A DNA stretch of 64,000 bases from Hankyongella ginsenosidimutans (GCF_005144965.1 NZ_CP039704.1:1302001-1366000); one strand, 5' to 3'; numbered from the stretch's first letter, positions 12,050-23,700 are shown. Translations and numbers: made by a program. Notes: generated by a model from the sequence alone, not told the origin.

Positions 12050-12103
12050 AATTATGGTGCCGGAATTACGGTGCCAGGAATTACGGTGCCAGGTTACCAA
12101 ATA
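12050..12103. repeat. Tandem 15-bp repeat and inverted copy of the RAYT-end sequence
   Basis: GGAATTACGGTGCCA occurs twice in tandem (12062-12076, 12077-12091), preceded by a degenerate third copy (AATTATGGTGCC at 12050). The last copy extends into 12079-12103, which is the inverted partner of 11019-11042. It lies in the 286-base gap between the AbiJ-like gene and the copper chaperone gene. Confidence 0.7.
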
Positions 12104-12177
12104 CACCAATGATGGCAGGAATTGCGTACGGCTCGTCTTCCCCGCCTGATCATCCTTGGCGCACCCGATCATATCGG

Positions 12178-12212
12178 TCAGGGGTTATTGTGCGGCGCGT
12201 CATAAATGCTTC
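12178..12212. repeat. Right copy of the 35-bp direct repeat
   Basis: TCAGGGGTTATTGTGCGGCG and the next 15 bases match 10511-10545 with four changes. Read on the minus strand, it encodes a second version of the membrane-protein N-terminus (MTRRTITPD) that then runs into a stop. It marks the right edge of the accessory island. Confidence 0.75.
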
Positions 12213-12303
12213 CTAGCGGCAAAACGCGCCAGATAGAAGCCACGTAGATGCTGTAAAGTCGCTGGCGGCATCGTATATCAGGTGCACACAATTGGAGGAT
12301 ATC

Positions 12304-12770
12304 ATGACGCCGATCCGAATTGCTCTGGCCGCCGCCCTGATTGCAGCCACCCCGTCTGCCTTTGCCCAGACCGCCAAGCCGCAGGTGAGCGGCGGCTGGT
12401 GCGCCTGCCGCCGGTCGCCTCGCGCCCGGCCGCGGGATATCTGACGATCAAGGGCGGGGCGCAGGCCGATACCCTGCTGAAGGCCGAAGCCCCGTTCGCC
12501 GGGCGCGTCGAGCTGCATGCCATGAAGAGCGAGGGCGGGATCATGAAGATGATCCAGCAGGACAAGATCGACGTGCCGGCGAACGGCACGGTGACCTTGG
12601 CGCCGGGTGGCATGCACCTCATGTTCTTCGACCTCAAGAACCCGCCGGCCGCCGGCGCGAAGGCGACCGTCACGCTCACGTTCGCCAAGGCCGGCGCGGT
12701 CAGTGTGCCGGTTGAGGTGCGCGCCGTCACCGGGGAGCCGGCAGCGAAGGATCATGGCAGCCACCACTAG
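12304..12770 (+). CDS. Periplasmic copper chaperone, PCu(A)C family
   Basis: PCu(A)C proteins deliver copper to cytochrome oxidase in the periplasm. A Sec signal (MTPIRIALAAALIATPSAFA) is followed by the domain with the ligand pattern: HAMKSEGGIMKM and later GGMHLMFFDL, i.e. the H-M...M...HLM copper set, ending in a His-rich tail (DHGSHH). GGAGG lies five bases before the ATG. One base is missing near 12399 (TGGTGCGCC should read TGGGTGCGCC). Close to 150 residues, the usual size. It overlaps the next gene by 17 bases. Confidence 0.88.
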
Positions 12771-13227
12771 ACGGCTTACGGAAGGCGAGGTCGCGCTCGC
12801 CCGCAGTCTGTTCCAGGACGCGATCGATTACGGTGCTGTGCGCCTGCACCACCGGCGCTGGGTGTTCTGGCACCATGCCCGCTATGTGATGGCGCCGGAC
12901 GGCCACCTGTGGTTCGCACCCGGAAACCGCTGGTGGCGCGCGGACTTCGCTGTAGCCGAGTTGCCTGCGCAAGGGCTGTTCTGCCACGAGATGACCCACG
13001 TCTGGCAGCACCAGAGCGGTCGCAACCTCATCACCGAGCGGCCACTCTGGGCGCGTTACCGGTACTTACCGCTGAAGTCCGGCCGTCGGTTCGAAGCCTA
13101 TGGCCTCGAGCAGCAGGCGGAAATCGTGCGGCACACCTTCCTGCTGCGCCGTGGCGTCGCCGTGTCGGGCGCGCCGGATTTGGCGGCTTATGAGCGGCTG
13201 CTGCCGTTCGGCGTCGCGTCCGTCTGA
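12754..13227 (+). CDS. Small HExxH-containing protein ('vgr-related' type)
   Basis: 157-residue protein that opens [21 protein letters not shown] metalloprotease-like [10 protein letters not shown] motif lies near residue 80, and later come [24 protein letters not shown] recall homologues annotated as 'vgr related protein' in sphingomonads, without known function. HExxH suggests zinc binding and perhaps peptidase activity. It has no signal peptide or membrane helix. The 5' end overlaps the copper chaperone, and the 3' end overlaps the convergent ABC gene by 40 bases. Confidence 0.7.
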   Translation: MAATTRRLTEGEVALARSLFQDAIDYGAVRLHHRRWVFWHHARYVMAPDGHLWFAPGNRWWRADFAVAELPAQGLFCHEMTHVWQHQSGRNLITERPLWARYRYLPLKSGRRFEAYGLEQQAEIVRHTFLLRRGVAVSGAPDLAAYERLLPFGVASV

Positions 13228-14984
13228 TCTGCGCGCGCATTCTCGAACTGGAGCTGCGACAGGCGGGCGTAGAGACCATCCGTCGCGATCAGTTCACGGT
13301 GCGTGCCCATGGCGACGATGCGCCCCTGATCCATGACGATGATGCGATCCGCGTTGATCACCGTCGACAACCGGTGTGCGATCACCAGGGTGGTGCGGTT
13401 CGCCATCAGGCGGTCGAGCGCTCCCTGAACGGCGCGTTCTGATTCGCTGTCGAGTGCGGAGGTTGCTTCGTCGAGCAGCAGGATCGGCGCATCGCGCAGG
13501 ATCGCACGGGCGATCGCGAGCCGCTGGCGCTGGCCGCCGGACAGCCGCACGCCCGCCTCGCCGAGGTAGGTGTCGAGCCCTTCCGGCAGCGCTTCGAGGA
13601 ACTCGCGGGCGGATGCCGCCTCGATTGCCGCCATCACGTCGGCTTGCGTGGCGTTCGGCCGGCCGTAGCGGATGTTCTCCCGCGCGCTGGCGGCGAACAC
13701 CACGGTCTCCTGCGGCACCATGGCCATGCGCGTGCGCAGGGCCAGCGGGTCGACCGAGCGGATGTCGACGCCGTCGAGCAGGATACGCCCGGCCGCCGGA
13801 TCGTAGAAGCGCTGCAGCAACTGGAACAGTGTCGACTTGCCGGCCCGACGGGCCGACGATCGCGACCGTCTCGCCGGGGCGGATTTCCAGCGAGAAGTCA
13901 GCCAGCGCGGACGTGCCGGGGCGGCTCGGGTATTCGAAGGTCACATGCTCGAACGCGACTGCGCCGCGTGGCGGCTCCGGCAGCGCGACCGGCACTGCGG
14001 GCGGCACGATCTTGCTCGGCGTCGCCAGCAGGTCGGCCAGCCGCCCGGCGGCACCGGCGGCCCGCATCACGTCGCCGATCACCTCCGTGAGCGCGCCAAA
14101 CGCGCCGGCAACCAGCGCCGCCCACAGCACGAAAGCGGTGATCGCGCCGCCTGACAGGTGGCCCTCGATCACATCCTTGGCACCTTCCCACAGCACCAGC
14201 GTGATCGCCGAGAACACCAGCAGGATGACGATGGCGGTCATCAGCGCCCGGATCAGGATGCGCAGCCGCGCGGCGGAAAACGCGCCCTCGACCGCGCCGG
14301 CGAAGCGCTTGCGCTCGGTCTGCTCCTGCGTGAACGCCTGCACGATGCGGATTGCGCCCAGTGCCTCGTCCGCCATCGCGCCGACGTCGGCGATCCGGTC
14401 CTGGCTGGCGCGCGATTGCTTGCGCACCCGGCGGCCGAGCAGCACGATCGGCAACACGGTGATGGGGATCACCAGCAGCAGCAGCGCCGCATGCTTGGGG
14501 CTGGTCGCAAACAGCAGGGCAAGGCCGCCGATTGCCGTGATGGTGTTGCGCATGGCAACCGAGGCTGAGGTGCCGACCACCTGCTCGATGAGGGTGGTGT
14601 CAGCGGTCAGACGTGTAGCGATCTCGGACGGGCGGTTCACCTCGAAGAATTCCGGCGACAGGGTCAGCAGGTGGCTGTGCACCGCCATGCGGATATCCGC
14701 GACCACACGCTCCCCACCCAACTGACGATGTAGAAGCGCACGGCGCTCGCCACCGCCATGACCGCGACGATGCCGAGCAGGCCGATGAAATAGGGGTGAT
14801 GGCGTTGGGGTCGGACGCGCCGAAGCCCTTGTCGACCACTTGCCGGAACGCCTGCGGCATCGCCAGCGTCGCGCCGGAGGCGACGAGCAGCGCCAGCATG
14901 GCCAGACCGATGTGGCCGGGGTAACGCTTCACGAACCCCAGATGATCCAGAGATTGAGAAGTTTGGGCTTGGGGTGTCGGACAA
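13188..14984 (-). CDS. MsbA-like ABC exporter (fused permease-ATPase)
   Basis: About 598 residues after correction. Six membrane helices lead to an ATPase domain with Walker A GPSGAGKST (reconstructed), Q-loop MVPQETVVF, signature [17 protein letters not shown], Walker [13 protein letters not shown] and switch His in VIAHRLSTV. This is the canonical lipid A/multidrug half-transporter layout, presumably a homodimer in the inner membrane. The TTG at 14984 gives [24 protein letters not shown] once two four-base runs are read as five. Further breaks lie near 14795, 14725 and 13850. The substrate is unknown. Confidence 0.85.
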
Positions 14985-15097
14985 GGCGGGAGACCGGGCT
15001 TGGGGATGTTCGCTCCCGCCCTAGCAGTCGCGTGCCGGGCGGGCAATGCGCGGCCCGGCTTCATCTGGCGGCATCATGCCGCGCGCAGCGGCAAAAT

Positions 15098-15115
15098 CCT
15101 CCCCTTCCGGGGAGG
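15098..15115. repeat. G/C palindromic repeat copy
   Basis: CCTCCCCTTCCGGGGAGG, same family as 2291 and 5503, 20 bases downstream of the HlyD stop. It may serve as terminator of the secretion operon. Confidence 0.7.
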
Positions 15116-15134
15116 AGCAGTCATGCGTGCGTCG

Positions 15135-16557
15135 CTACCGTTCGGAGAAGGCGGTTTGCAGTGCGTTCGTGACTGGCTTGAACAGATAGGCCATCAGTGT
15201 CTTGCTGCCGGTGCGGATGTCTGCCGCGACGGTCATGCCGGGGTCACGATGTACCCGCGTGCCGGATCGCCGATGTTCGACGCGTCGAGGGCAATGCGTC
15301 CGGAGAAATAGGGCTGGCCGCGGTCGTCCACGAAAGAGGCGGCCGACAGATATTCAACGCGGCCCTTGATGCCGCCGTAACGGGCGTAATCATAGGTCTG
15401 CACTTTGATCGTGACCGGCAGGCCGACCTTCACATGGCCGATGTCGCGCGGTGAGATGCGCACGTCTGCGACCATGCGTCCTTCCTGCGGCACCACTTCG
15501 GCGATGACCTCGCCCGGTGCGATCACGGCCCCGAGCGCGCGCACCTTCAGCCCTTTGACCACGCCGTCGACCGGCGCGCGCACGTCGAGCCGGCGCACCC
15601 GATCCTCGGCCTGGGCGATGCGCTCGCTCACCTCGGCGAAGTCGGCGCTGGCGCCGCCGAGTTCGCGCAGGGCGTCGCTGCGCAGGCGGTCGCCGATCTC
15701 GCGTCGGCTGCTGCGCACTTCCTCGACGGCCGCGCGCGACGCCTGCTGCTGGCTGATGGTCTGCGCGAGCTGGCCCTGGAGGTCGGCGAGTTGACGCTCC
15801 AGGTTCAGGTAGGCGAGCCGCGAGATCAGGCCCTTGTCCACCAGCGGCTTGCGCGCGCTCATGTCCTCTTTCAGCAGGCGGATCTGCTCGCGCAGCGACA
15901 CCTCGCGGTCCTGCAGCGAGGCCAGTTGGCCATAGCGTTCCCTGATCTGCGCATCGGCGACCGAAAGCTGGGTTTCGCGGCTTTGCGCCTGGCCGGAGAG
16001 AATTTCCGCCTGATCGCGACGCAGGCCGGCGAACGGCGTCGGGCCGCTTGGCAGCGCCTTGCCGTCAGCGAAAGCCTTCAGGCGCTCCACCTGCAGGCGC
16101 AGGGCCTCGCGGCGGGCGCGCAGACCGTCAAGCTCTGCGGACGCCGCCGTCGGATCAAGGCGCAGCAGCACCTGCCCGGCCTTGACGCGCTCGCCGTCGC
16201 GCACATTGATCGCACGCACGATGCCGCCTTCGAGATGCTGGACCGGCTGGACGAAGTCGGCCGGCGCGATCTCGCCGGGTGCCACCGCCAGCTCGTCCAG
16301 CTCCACGAACGACGACCAGACGATGAAGCTCGTCACCAGCGCCACCAGCAGCCAGACGATCCGGCGCGATGCCCCGGGGTTGGCAGTTCCTGCAGCACGA
16401 CAGAGCGCGCCAGCAACTGGCGGCTGTGCTCGAAGGATGCGCCGTCGCCGCGGAAGCCCTCGGCCAGCGAAGACCACATGCGGTGGACCGGTGTGGGCAG
16501 GCGCGGCGGGGTGCCTTCCGGATTTTCCTGGGGTGTGGGATTGGTAGCAGCGCTCAT
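15135..16557 (-). CDS. HlyD-family type I secretion adaptor
   Basis: Periplasmic membrane-fusion protein bridging the inner-membrane ABC pair to an outer-membrane TolC-like channel (none in the window). It has a cytoplasmic N-terminus, one membrane helix (RRIVWLLVALVTSFIVWSSF), a lipoyl half-motif PVQHLEGGIVRAINVRDGERVKAGQVLLRLD, a long alpha-helical hairpin rich in Q/R/L/E, and the second half-motif VRRLDVRAPVDGVVKGL. The C-terminal beta-barrel follows. Breaks occur near 16375 and 15235. After repair of the second break it ends FKPVTNALQTAFSER. It starts with an ATGA overlap with the upstream ATPase gene. Confidence 0.9.
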
Positions 16558-18776
16558 GCCGCCACTCCTTTGCTGGGTTTGTCTGGGCGAGGACCTGCTC
16601 GGGCGGGCCATAGGCGACGAGTTGACCCCGGTTCAGCACGGCGACCATGTCAGCCAGCGCAATGTGGCTCGGGCGATGCGAGACCATGATCGTGGTGGTT
16701 TGCCCGCGCAGCGCCCGCAGCACCTCGACGAAGGAGTCGTCGTTCGCGCGGTCGAGAAGCTGGGCCGGCTCATCCATCAGGATGATCGGTGGCCGCTTGA
16801 CCAGTGCGCGGGCGATGGCGAGCGCCTGGCGGAATCCGGCGTTGAAGCGGGTCTCGGACTGGTCGCCGAGCCGCGTTTCGAAACCTCTGGGCAGCTTTTC
16901 CACCTGGTCGAGGATGCCAAGCCGCGCGCAGGCGTCGCGCAGGTCCGAATCAGCTGCCAGCGGATTGCCGAGCCGCAGATTCTGCGCGACCGTCCCATGG
17001 AACAGCGCGGTCTCCTGCGGCACATAGGCGAGGGTCTGCCGCAGTTCGACCGGGTCGATCTGGCGGATGTCGATGCCATCGATCAGCACGGCCCCGCCTG
17101 TGGCCGGTTCATGCCGAGCGCGACGGTCAGCAGTGTTGATTTGCCCGCGCCATTGCCGCCGGTGATCGCAACCAGTTGTCCCGGCGCGGCGGTCATGCTG
17201 ACGCCGAGCAGTGCGGGATCGCTGGTCGGCCGGTAGCGGAAGCTCACGCGGTCGAACGTCAGGCCGCCCTGGAAATTGCGTTCGACCCGCCGTCCGGCAC
17301 TGCGGCGACGCACCTCGGTCGGTGCGCGCATCAACTGGTTGAGCTGGCGGGTGGAAAGCTGCGCCTGCTCCAGCCGGGTCAGGGCAAGGAACAGGCTCTG
17401 CATCGGCGACAGCAGCCGCCAGACCAGCGACATCACGGCGATCATGCCGCCCATGGTCATCGCGCCGGTCACGACGCGCTCGACGCTCCAGGCCACTGCG
17501 CCGACGCCGGACGCGACCATGATCGCCTGCGCCAGCGTCTGCAGCAGCTGGGTCAGCCGTGTAACCTCGAAATGGCTGTGCGACATCGCGGCGCTGATCT
17601 CGCGGTAGCGCTCCAGCCACATCGACTCCGCAGAAAGCTGCTTGATGGCGCGGGTGTTGCGGAACATGTCGATCAGGAATTCGTGCCGCTCGGCGCGCGC
17701 GCGACGACCGCTTGACGTGGCGCTTCAGCGCCGGGTCGATGGCAAGCCCCAGCACGACGTAGAGGACGAGCATGACGACCGGCACCCAGACAACCGGGCC
17801 GGCCAGCCACGCGATGACCCCGAGGAACATGAGCGTGAACGGCAGCTCCAGCGCCACATTGACCACCGGACCGGTGAACAGGTCGCGCAGCGAGTCGAAT
17901 TCGCGCAGCCGCGAGACCTGGGTGCCGACCGGCGCCGCTTCCACCATGGCCGGCGGCAGGTCGACGATCTGCTTGAACGTGCCGGTCGCGACGATGCTCT
18001 CGATGCGCGCGCCCACATGGGCGATGATGCGCGCCCGAACCTGCCGCAACCCGACATCGACTGCGAGCAGGCACAGCGCACCGAACACCAGCAGCAGCAG
18101 CGTCTCGGTGTTGCGGGTCGGGATCACCCGGTCATAGATCGCCATCATGTAGAGCGAGACCGAAAGCGCGAACAGATTGAGCACTGCGGTGATGGTGAAC
18201 AGGCTGAGGAACGAGGCGCTAAACCGGCGCATCAGTGCGCCCATCCAGTTTTCCTGGCGGATCGTCTCTTCCTGTTCGTCGAGACTGCCGGCGCGGGCTG
18301 GTGCCTGCAACTCGCCGGTCAGCGCGCTGGCGGGTATCACTATCTCGGCGTCGGCGGCGCTGCAGTAGGCCAGGAATCCGGCCTCGACCTGTTGCAGGAT
18401 GACGACCGGGGCACCGGTCTTGCGCACCATCAGGGCCGGCAGCAGGCGCGGATCGAACCGTCCGCGGCTGACCTTGGCGCTGCGGCACTTGTAGCCCAGC
18501 TCCGCCAGCACGTTCAGCAGGTCGGTCAGGTCCAGGTCGTCGGCGAAGTGGGGCAACGCCTCCACAAGGTCGCGGGTCGAGCCGCGCCATTGCAGCGCCT
18601 GCAACAGCGGGAACAGGCAGGCGGCGAAGGCGCCTTGCTGCGAAAACTCGCAACCGTATCCGTTCGCATGGCCGCGCTGAGCTGGTCCGGCGCTGCAGAC
18701 AGCAGGGCGGGGCGGGGAAGCGCTCGGCCAGAGCTGCGTTCATGCCGCGCGCGTCGGCGACGGGCGTCTTGCTCAT
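16554..18776 (-). CDS. Type I secretion ABC ATPase, second of the pair
   Basis: Permease-ATPase of roughly 740 residues with an N-terminal C39-like domain lacking catalytic Cys (as in HlyB/LapB), six membrane helices and a nucleotide-binding domain. Walker A is GGNGAGKSTLL, Q-loop YVPQETALFHGT, Walker B IILMDEPAQLLD, and the switch His is kept (MVSHRPS). The signature is degraded to FNAGFRQALAIARAL instead of LSGGQ. The ATG at 18776 (MSKTPVADARG) overlaps the preceding stop. Breaks lie near 18715, 18640, 17697, 17097 and 16578. After the last, the end reads PSKGVAA-stop, overlapping the HlyD ATG. Confidence 0.85.
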
Positions 18777-20495
18777 GCGGCGGCTCCTTGGTGCTCGACG
18801 CTTGTGGCGTAACATCGACCAGCCGGCCGTCGCGTAGGTGATACTGCCGGTCGGCGATCGCAAGCAGCGACGGGCGGAAGCTGACGATGACGATGGCGGC
18901 GCGGGTCTGGTAGCGGACCAGCAGCTCACGCATGAGCTTGTCGCCCGCCTGGTCGAGTGCGGCGTTGGCCTCGTCGAACAGGATCAGTTGCGGGTCGCCA
19001 ACCAGCGCGCGCACCATGGCGATGCGCTGCACGACACCAGAGGGCAGGCCGCCGTTGGTCGCAGCGCCGATCTCCATTTCGTATCCGTCCGGCACACCGG
19101 CGAAATAGCGGTCGAGGCCGAGTGCCGTCGCCAGATCGAGCGCCTGCGCGAGGTTGGTGTCGACGTCGAAGTTGGTCAGGTTGTCGAGCACCGTGCCTTT
19201 GAACAGCACGGCGCGCTGGGGAATGAACGCCACCTGCTGGCGCAGGGTCTTCAGGTTGATCGTCTCGATCGGCGCGCCGTTGACGGTCACGCGGCCTTCC
19301 TGCGGATGCAGCCCGCCCATCAGCATCCACAGCAGGCTGGATTTGCCGCAGCCGTTCGCGCCGGAGATGCCGATTGTCTCGCCGCGGCGGATCGTCAGGT
19401 CGAGTCCGGCAAAAGCTGCGGCCCTTCCTCGACGTAGCGGAAGAAGACGTTCTCGAGCGTCAGGCTCTCCAGCGCGCCGAGCGTCGCTGCGTCCTCATTG
19501 CGCTCCCGGGGCATGGAGGCGATGGCGCGCATGCGCTCCATGCTGAGCCGCACCGCCTGATACCGGGTCCAGAGCGCCAGCGAGCGCAGCAGCGGCTGCA
19601 CGGAGCGTCCGGCCAGCATGGTCGCTGCAGCCAGCGCGCCGGTGCTCATCTGGCCGTGGATGACCAGCCAGGCACCGAACCCGCCGACGGCAATCGTACT
19701 GAGCTGGGCAAAGCCGCTGCCGAAACTCTCCGAGACGCTGCCCAGGTAGTTTGCGCGCCAGCTCAGTGCGGCCGAACTGGCCATCAGGCGCTCGTAGCGG
19801 CGCGCCAGCACCCGTTCCATGGCCAGGCCCTTGGCGGTGTGGATGTTGGACAGCACCTCGACGATGAAATTGTAGCGCCGGTCATCCAGCACCTTGCGCT
19901 TGCCGTGCACGTCATGGAGCGCATGCCCCGTCACCCAGGCCAGCGTACCGAACAGGGCGACCAGCAGCACCGGCGCCAGCACCATGGCACCGCCGATATA
20001 TGCCATGAGGCCGAGGTAGATGATGAGAAACGGCGCATCGACCAGCAGCAGGCTCGCCTGCTGACCGTAGAAGTCCCGGATGGCCTCGACGCTGTTCAGC
20101 CGATCGAGATGGGTGCCGATCGCCTTGCTTTCGACTTCCGCGACCGGTGCGTCGAGAAAGCGCTCGACCAGCTCCACGGTGGTGCGGTGTTCGAAGCGCG
20201 CACCCTCCCAGGCGATGATCGCGGATCGCGCCTGGCGCAGAACCGCCTCCATGATGATCGCCGTGCCCAGCCCCAGCACCAGAATGCCAAGCGTGCCGAA
20301 CGCGGCGTTCGGAATGATGCGGTCGTAGATCTGGAGCATGGCGAGTGGCAGCGCGAGGCCGAGAATGTTCAGCGCACCCGCAGCCAGCAGCATGTCGAGA
20401 CGCAGCACGGACATGGCGCGCAACAGCCCGATCGCCTCGGCAACCTGTGGAGGAATCCGGTATTTGCGCCGGATTTCAGCCTGAACCTGCTCCAA
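18773..20495 (-). CDS. Type I secretion ABC ATPase, first of the pair (degenerate)
   Basis: Permease-ATPase of about 575 residues without a peptidase-like N-domain. Transmembrane part, then Walker A GANGCGKSSLL, Q-loop FIPQRAVLFKGT and Walker B LILFDEANAALD. The signature is LPSGVVQRIAM, and the switch His is replaced by Phe (VIVSFRPSLL). So this subunit carries two degraded ATPase elements and probably pairs with the neighbour as a heterodimer with one weak site. Starts MEQVQAEIRRKYRIPPQVAEA at 20495. Breaks near 19410 and near the 3' end. First gene of the operon, divergent from the RTX gene. Confidence 0.85.
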
Positions 20496-20739
20496 TGACG
20501 ATGCCTCTTACACATGGCGAGAGGAGGTATGTTCCCCTTCTGCCCCAAAAACTCGGCTTAAGATTAGAGGCTTGAGAGTTACGGGGTGGTTAAGGCTAAC
20601 GCGTAAGCTGAATATTGCGCACCCGTTATGGAGAATACGGATTAACCAGCCCTGCAAACCTCTCCCTAACAGTCGCGATGGTACGGCAGACTCGCGAAGA
20701 AGCACAAAATGCGCGTCGTACAAGGGTGTGGAGTAGTTT
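20496..20739. other. Divergent control region between secretion operon and RTX gene
   Basis: 244 bases with lower GC than the surroundings, separating the divergent secretion operon and its presumed substrate. A GGAG lies six bases before the RTX ATG at 20740. I see no convincing operator or -35/-10 pair and no small gene. Confidence 0.5.
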
Positions 20740-23700
20740 ATGGCCGACCAGATTTCCGGTGTGAGCACGTCGTCCGGCGCGTCTGACGCGCTCGTTGAGC
20801 TGATGATGACGGGGCCGCCGGGGACGATCCCGCCAAGACGCAGGAAAAGCCATGACCGGCAGCGTCTCGACGGATCAGTCGAGCGCCACCGATCCGTCTG
20901 CGGTGCATCTGGGGACGAACGCGCAGGTCGATCCGTTGCTCGACGCCGCGGACCAGGGCGGCGGCAGCGCGCAGCCGGCCGACGCCAGCGGCGACTTTAC
21001 CCCGAACGCCGCGCCGGATCAGACGACATCGGCCGCGCTGCTCGCGGAGCCGCAATCGCAATCGGTGTCGCCGACGTTCGTCACCGGCGAAGATGTTCCA
21101 CAAGATACAGCAGCGCCGTCACTTTCGCAAACGGCAGCAACGCCGGAAGGTCCGCTCGCGACCGCCACTGTCGAGACGGCGGACGCCTCCACACTGGCCG
21201 ATCCGTCGGCCGAGTTGGGGCCGTCTGTACAGGACGAACTGCAGGTTTACCCGCTCGATGTTTCGCCGGTCGAGGCGGCGGAACCCGCGCCCCCAGCGAC
21301 CCGGCTCCCGAAGCGCCGGTCGACGCTGCCCCAGCGACCCGGCTCCCGAAGCGCCGGTTGACGCTGCCCCAGCGACCCGGCTCCCGAAGCGCCGGTTGAC
21401 GCTGCCCCAGCGACCCGGCTCCCGAAGCGCCGGTTGACGCTGCCCCAGCGACCCGGCTCCCGAAGCGCCGGTTGACGCTGCCCCAGCGACCCGGCTCCCG
21501 AAGCGCCGGTTGACGCTGCCCCAGCGACCCGGCTCCCGAAGCGCCGGTTGACGCTGCCCCAGCGACCCGGCTCCCGAAGCGCCGGTTGACGCTGCCCCAG
21601 CGACCCGGCTCCCGAAGCGCCGGTTGACGCTGCCCCAGCGACCCGGCTCCCGAAGCGCCGGTTGACGCTGCCCCAGCGGCCCGGCTCCCGAAGCGCCGGT
21701 TGACGCTGCCCCAGCGACCCGGCCCCGGAAGCGCCGGTTGACGCTGCACCCAGCGACCCGGCCCCGGAAGCGCCGGTTGACGCTGCCCCAGCGATCCGGC
21801 CCCGGAAGCGCCGGTTGACGCTGCCCCAGCGATCCGGCCCCGGAAGCGCCGGTTGACGCTGCCCCAGCGACCCGGCTCCCGAAGCGCCGGTTGACGCTGC
21901 CCCAGCGACCCGGCCCCGGAAGCGCCTGTCGACGCTGCCCCCAGCGACCCAGCTCCCGAAGCGCCTGTTGAACCGGTTCAGCCAACGAATTCTGCACCGG
22001 TGATCACGTTCGAGGGTGGTGGGGATGGCGCTTGGCCGATCATCGACGAGAACACGACCTATGTCGGCCGGATCACGGCAACGGACGCGGATGCGAATAC
22101 GGCTCTGAGTTACGCGATTGTCGGCGGTGGCGATGCCGACCGTTTCACGATCGATACCCAGACCGGCGACCTGCGCTTTGTGAACGCGCCGGACTATGAA
22201 TCCCCGGCGGATGCCAACGGCGATCGCATGTACCAGCTGCAGGTGGCGGTTTCGGATGGCGTCACCACTGACACGCAATTGATCGATGTACGGATCGCGG
22301 ACGTCAACGAGGCGGCGGTGATCACCTCGGGCGCTGCGGCCTCGTTCGCCGAGAACGCGACCGGCACGGTCTACACCGCCAGCGCCACCGATCCGGAAGG
22401 GCAGGCGCTATCCTACAGCCTGTCGGGCGCGGACGCGGCGCTGTTCGAGATCGACGCTGCCACGGGTGCAGTCGCCTTCAAGGCCGCGCCGAACTTCGAG
22501 GCTCCGGCGGACGCCGGGGCCGACAATGTCTATGACGTGACCGTCTCGGCCAGCGACGGCACGAACACGACCAGCCAGGCGGTGGCGATCACGGTTGCCA
22601 ACGTCAACGAGGCGGCGGTGATCACCTCGGGCGCTGCGGCCTCGTTCGCCGAGAACGCGACCGGCACGGTCTACACCGCCAGCGCCACCGATCCGGAAGG
22701 CGCAAACCTGAGCTACAGCCTGTCGGGCGCGGACGCGGCGCTGTTCGAGATCGACGCTGCCACCGGTGCAGTCGCCTTCAAGGCCGCGCCGAACTTCGAG
22801 GCTCCGGCGGACGCCGGGGCCGACAACGTCTACGACGTGACCGTCTCGGCCAGCGACGGCACGAACACGACCAGCCAGGCGGTGGCGATCACGGTTGCCA
22901 ACGTCAACGAGGCGGCGGTGATCACCTCGGGCGCTGCGGCCTCGTTCGCCGAGAACGCGACCGGCACGGTCTACACCGCCAGCGCCACCGATCCGGAAGG
23001 CGCAAACCTGAGCTACAGCCTGTCGGGCGCGGACGCGGCGCTGTTCGAGATCGACGCTGCCACCGGTGCAGTCGCCTTCAAGGCCGCGCCGAACTTCGAG
23101 GCTCCGGCGGATCAGGGCGGCAACAACGTCTATGACGTGACCGTCTCGGCCAGCGACGGCAGCAACACGACCAGCCAGGCGGTGGCGATCACGGTTGGCG
23201 ACACAGCGGAAAACAGCCTCCTCACCAGTGGCAACGACACGTTCACCGAGAATGGCGTGACAGAGCTTTCGGTTGACGGCGGTGCGGGGAACGACACCCT
23301 CAACGGCGGCAGCGGCAACGACGTGCTGTACGGCGGCACCGGGAACGATGCCCTGAACGGAAACGCTGGCAACGACGCACTTGTCGGCGGCGACGGCAAC
23401 GACACCATCTTCGGCGGCACCGGGACGGACACCATCACCGGCGGTGCGGGTGACGACCGGCTCGATGGTGGCAGTACGGAAGCCACCAACATCATCAACT
23501 TCTCCGGCGACCGGATTTTCTACGACTTTTCTACAACGGCAACGGCACGTTCAGCCACAACGACCAGCGGGTTTCGGGGCCAACTGACGGTAACGACACC
23601 ATTTCCAACTTCTCGGTGTTCAACTACGGGTCCACGACCTGGTCCCCGACATACGGTACGCTCGGCAACAACAATGCCGAGACGACCACCTTCACCACCA

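Noticed and set aside
21292..21975. Possible CRISPR array
   Set aside because: Units are directly contiguous and near-identical with no unique spacers, and they lie inside a coding region.
21119..21997. Long repetitive minus-strand open frame across the 38-bp repeat
   Set aside because: It stays open only because 38-bp units rotate through all three frames of a stop-free sequence. No start signal, and it opposes the RTX gene.
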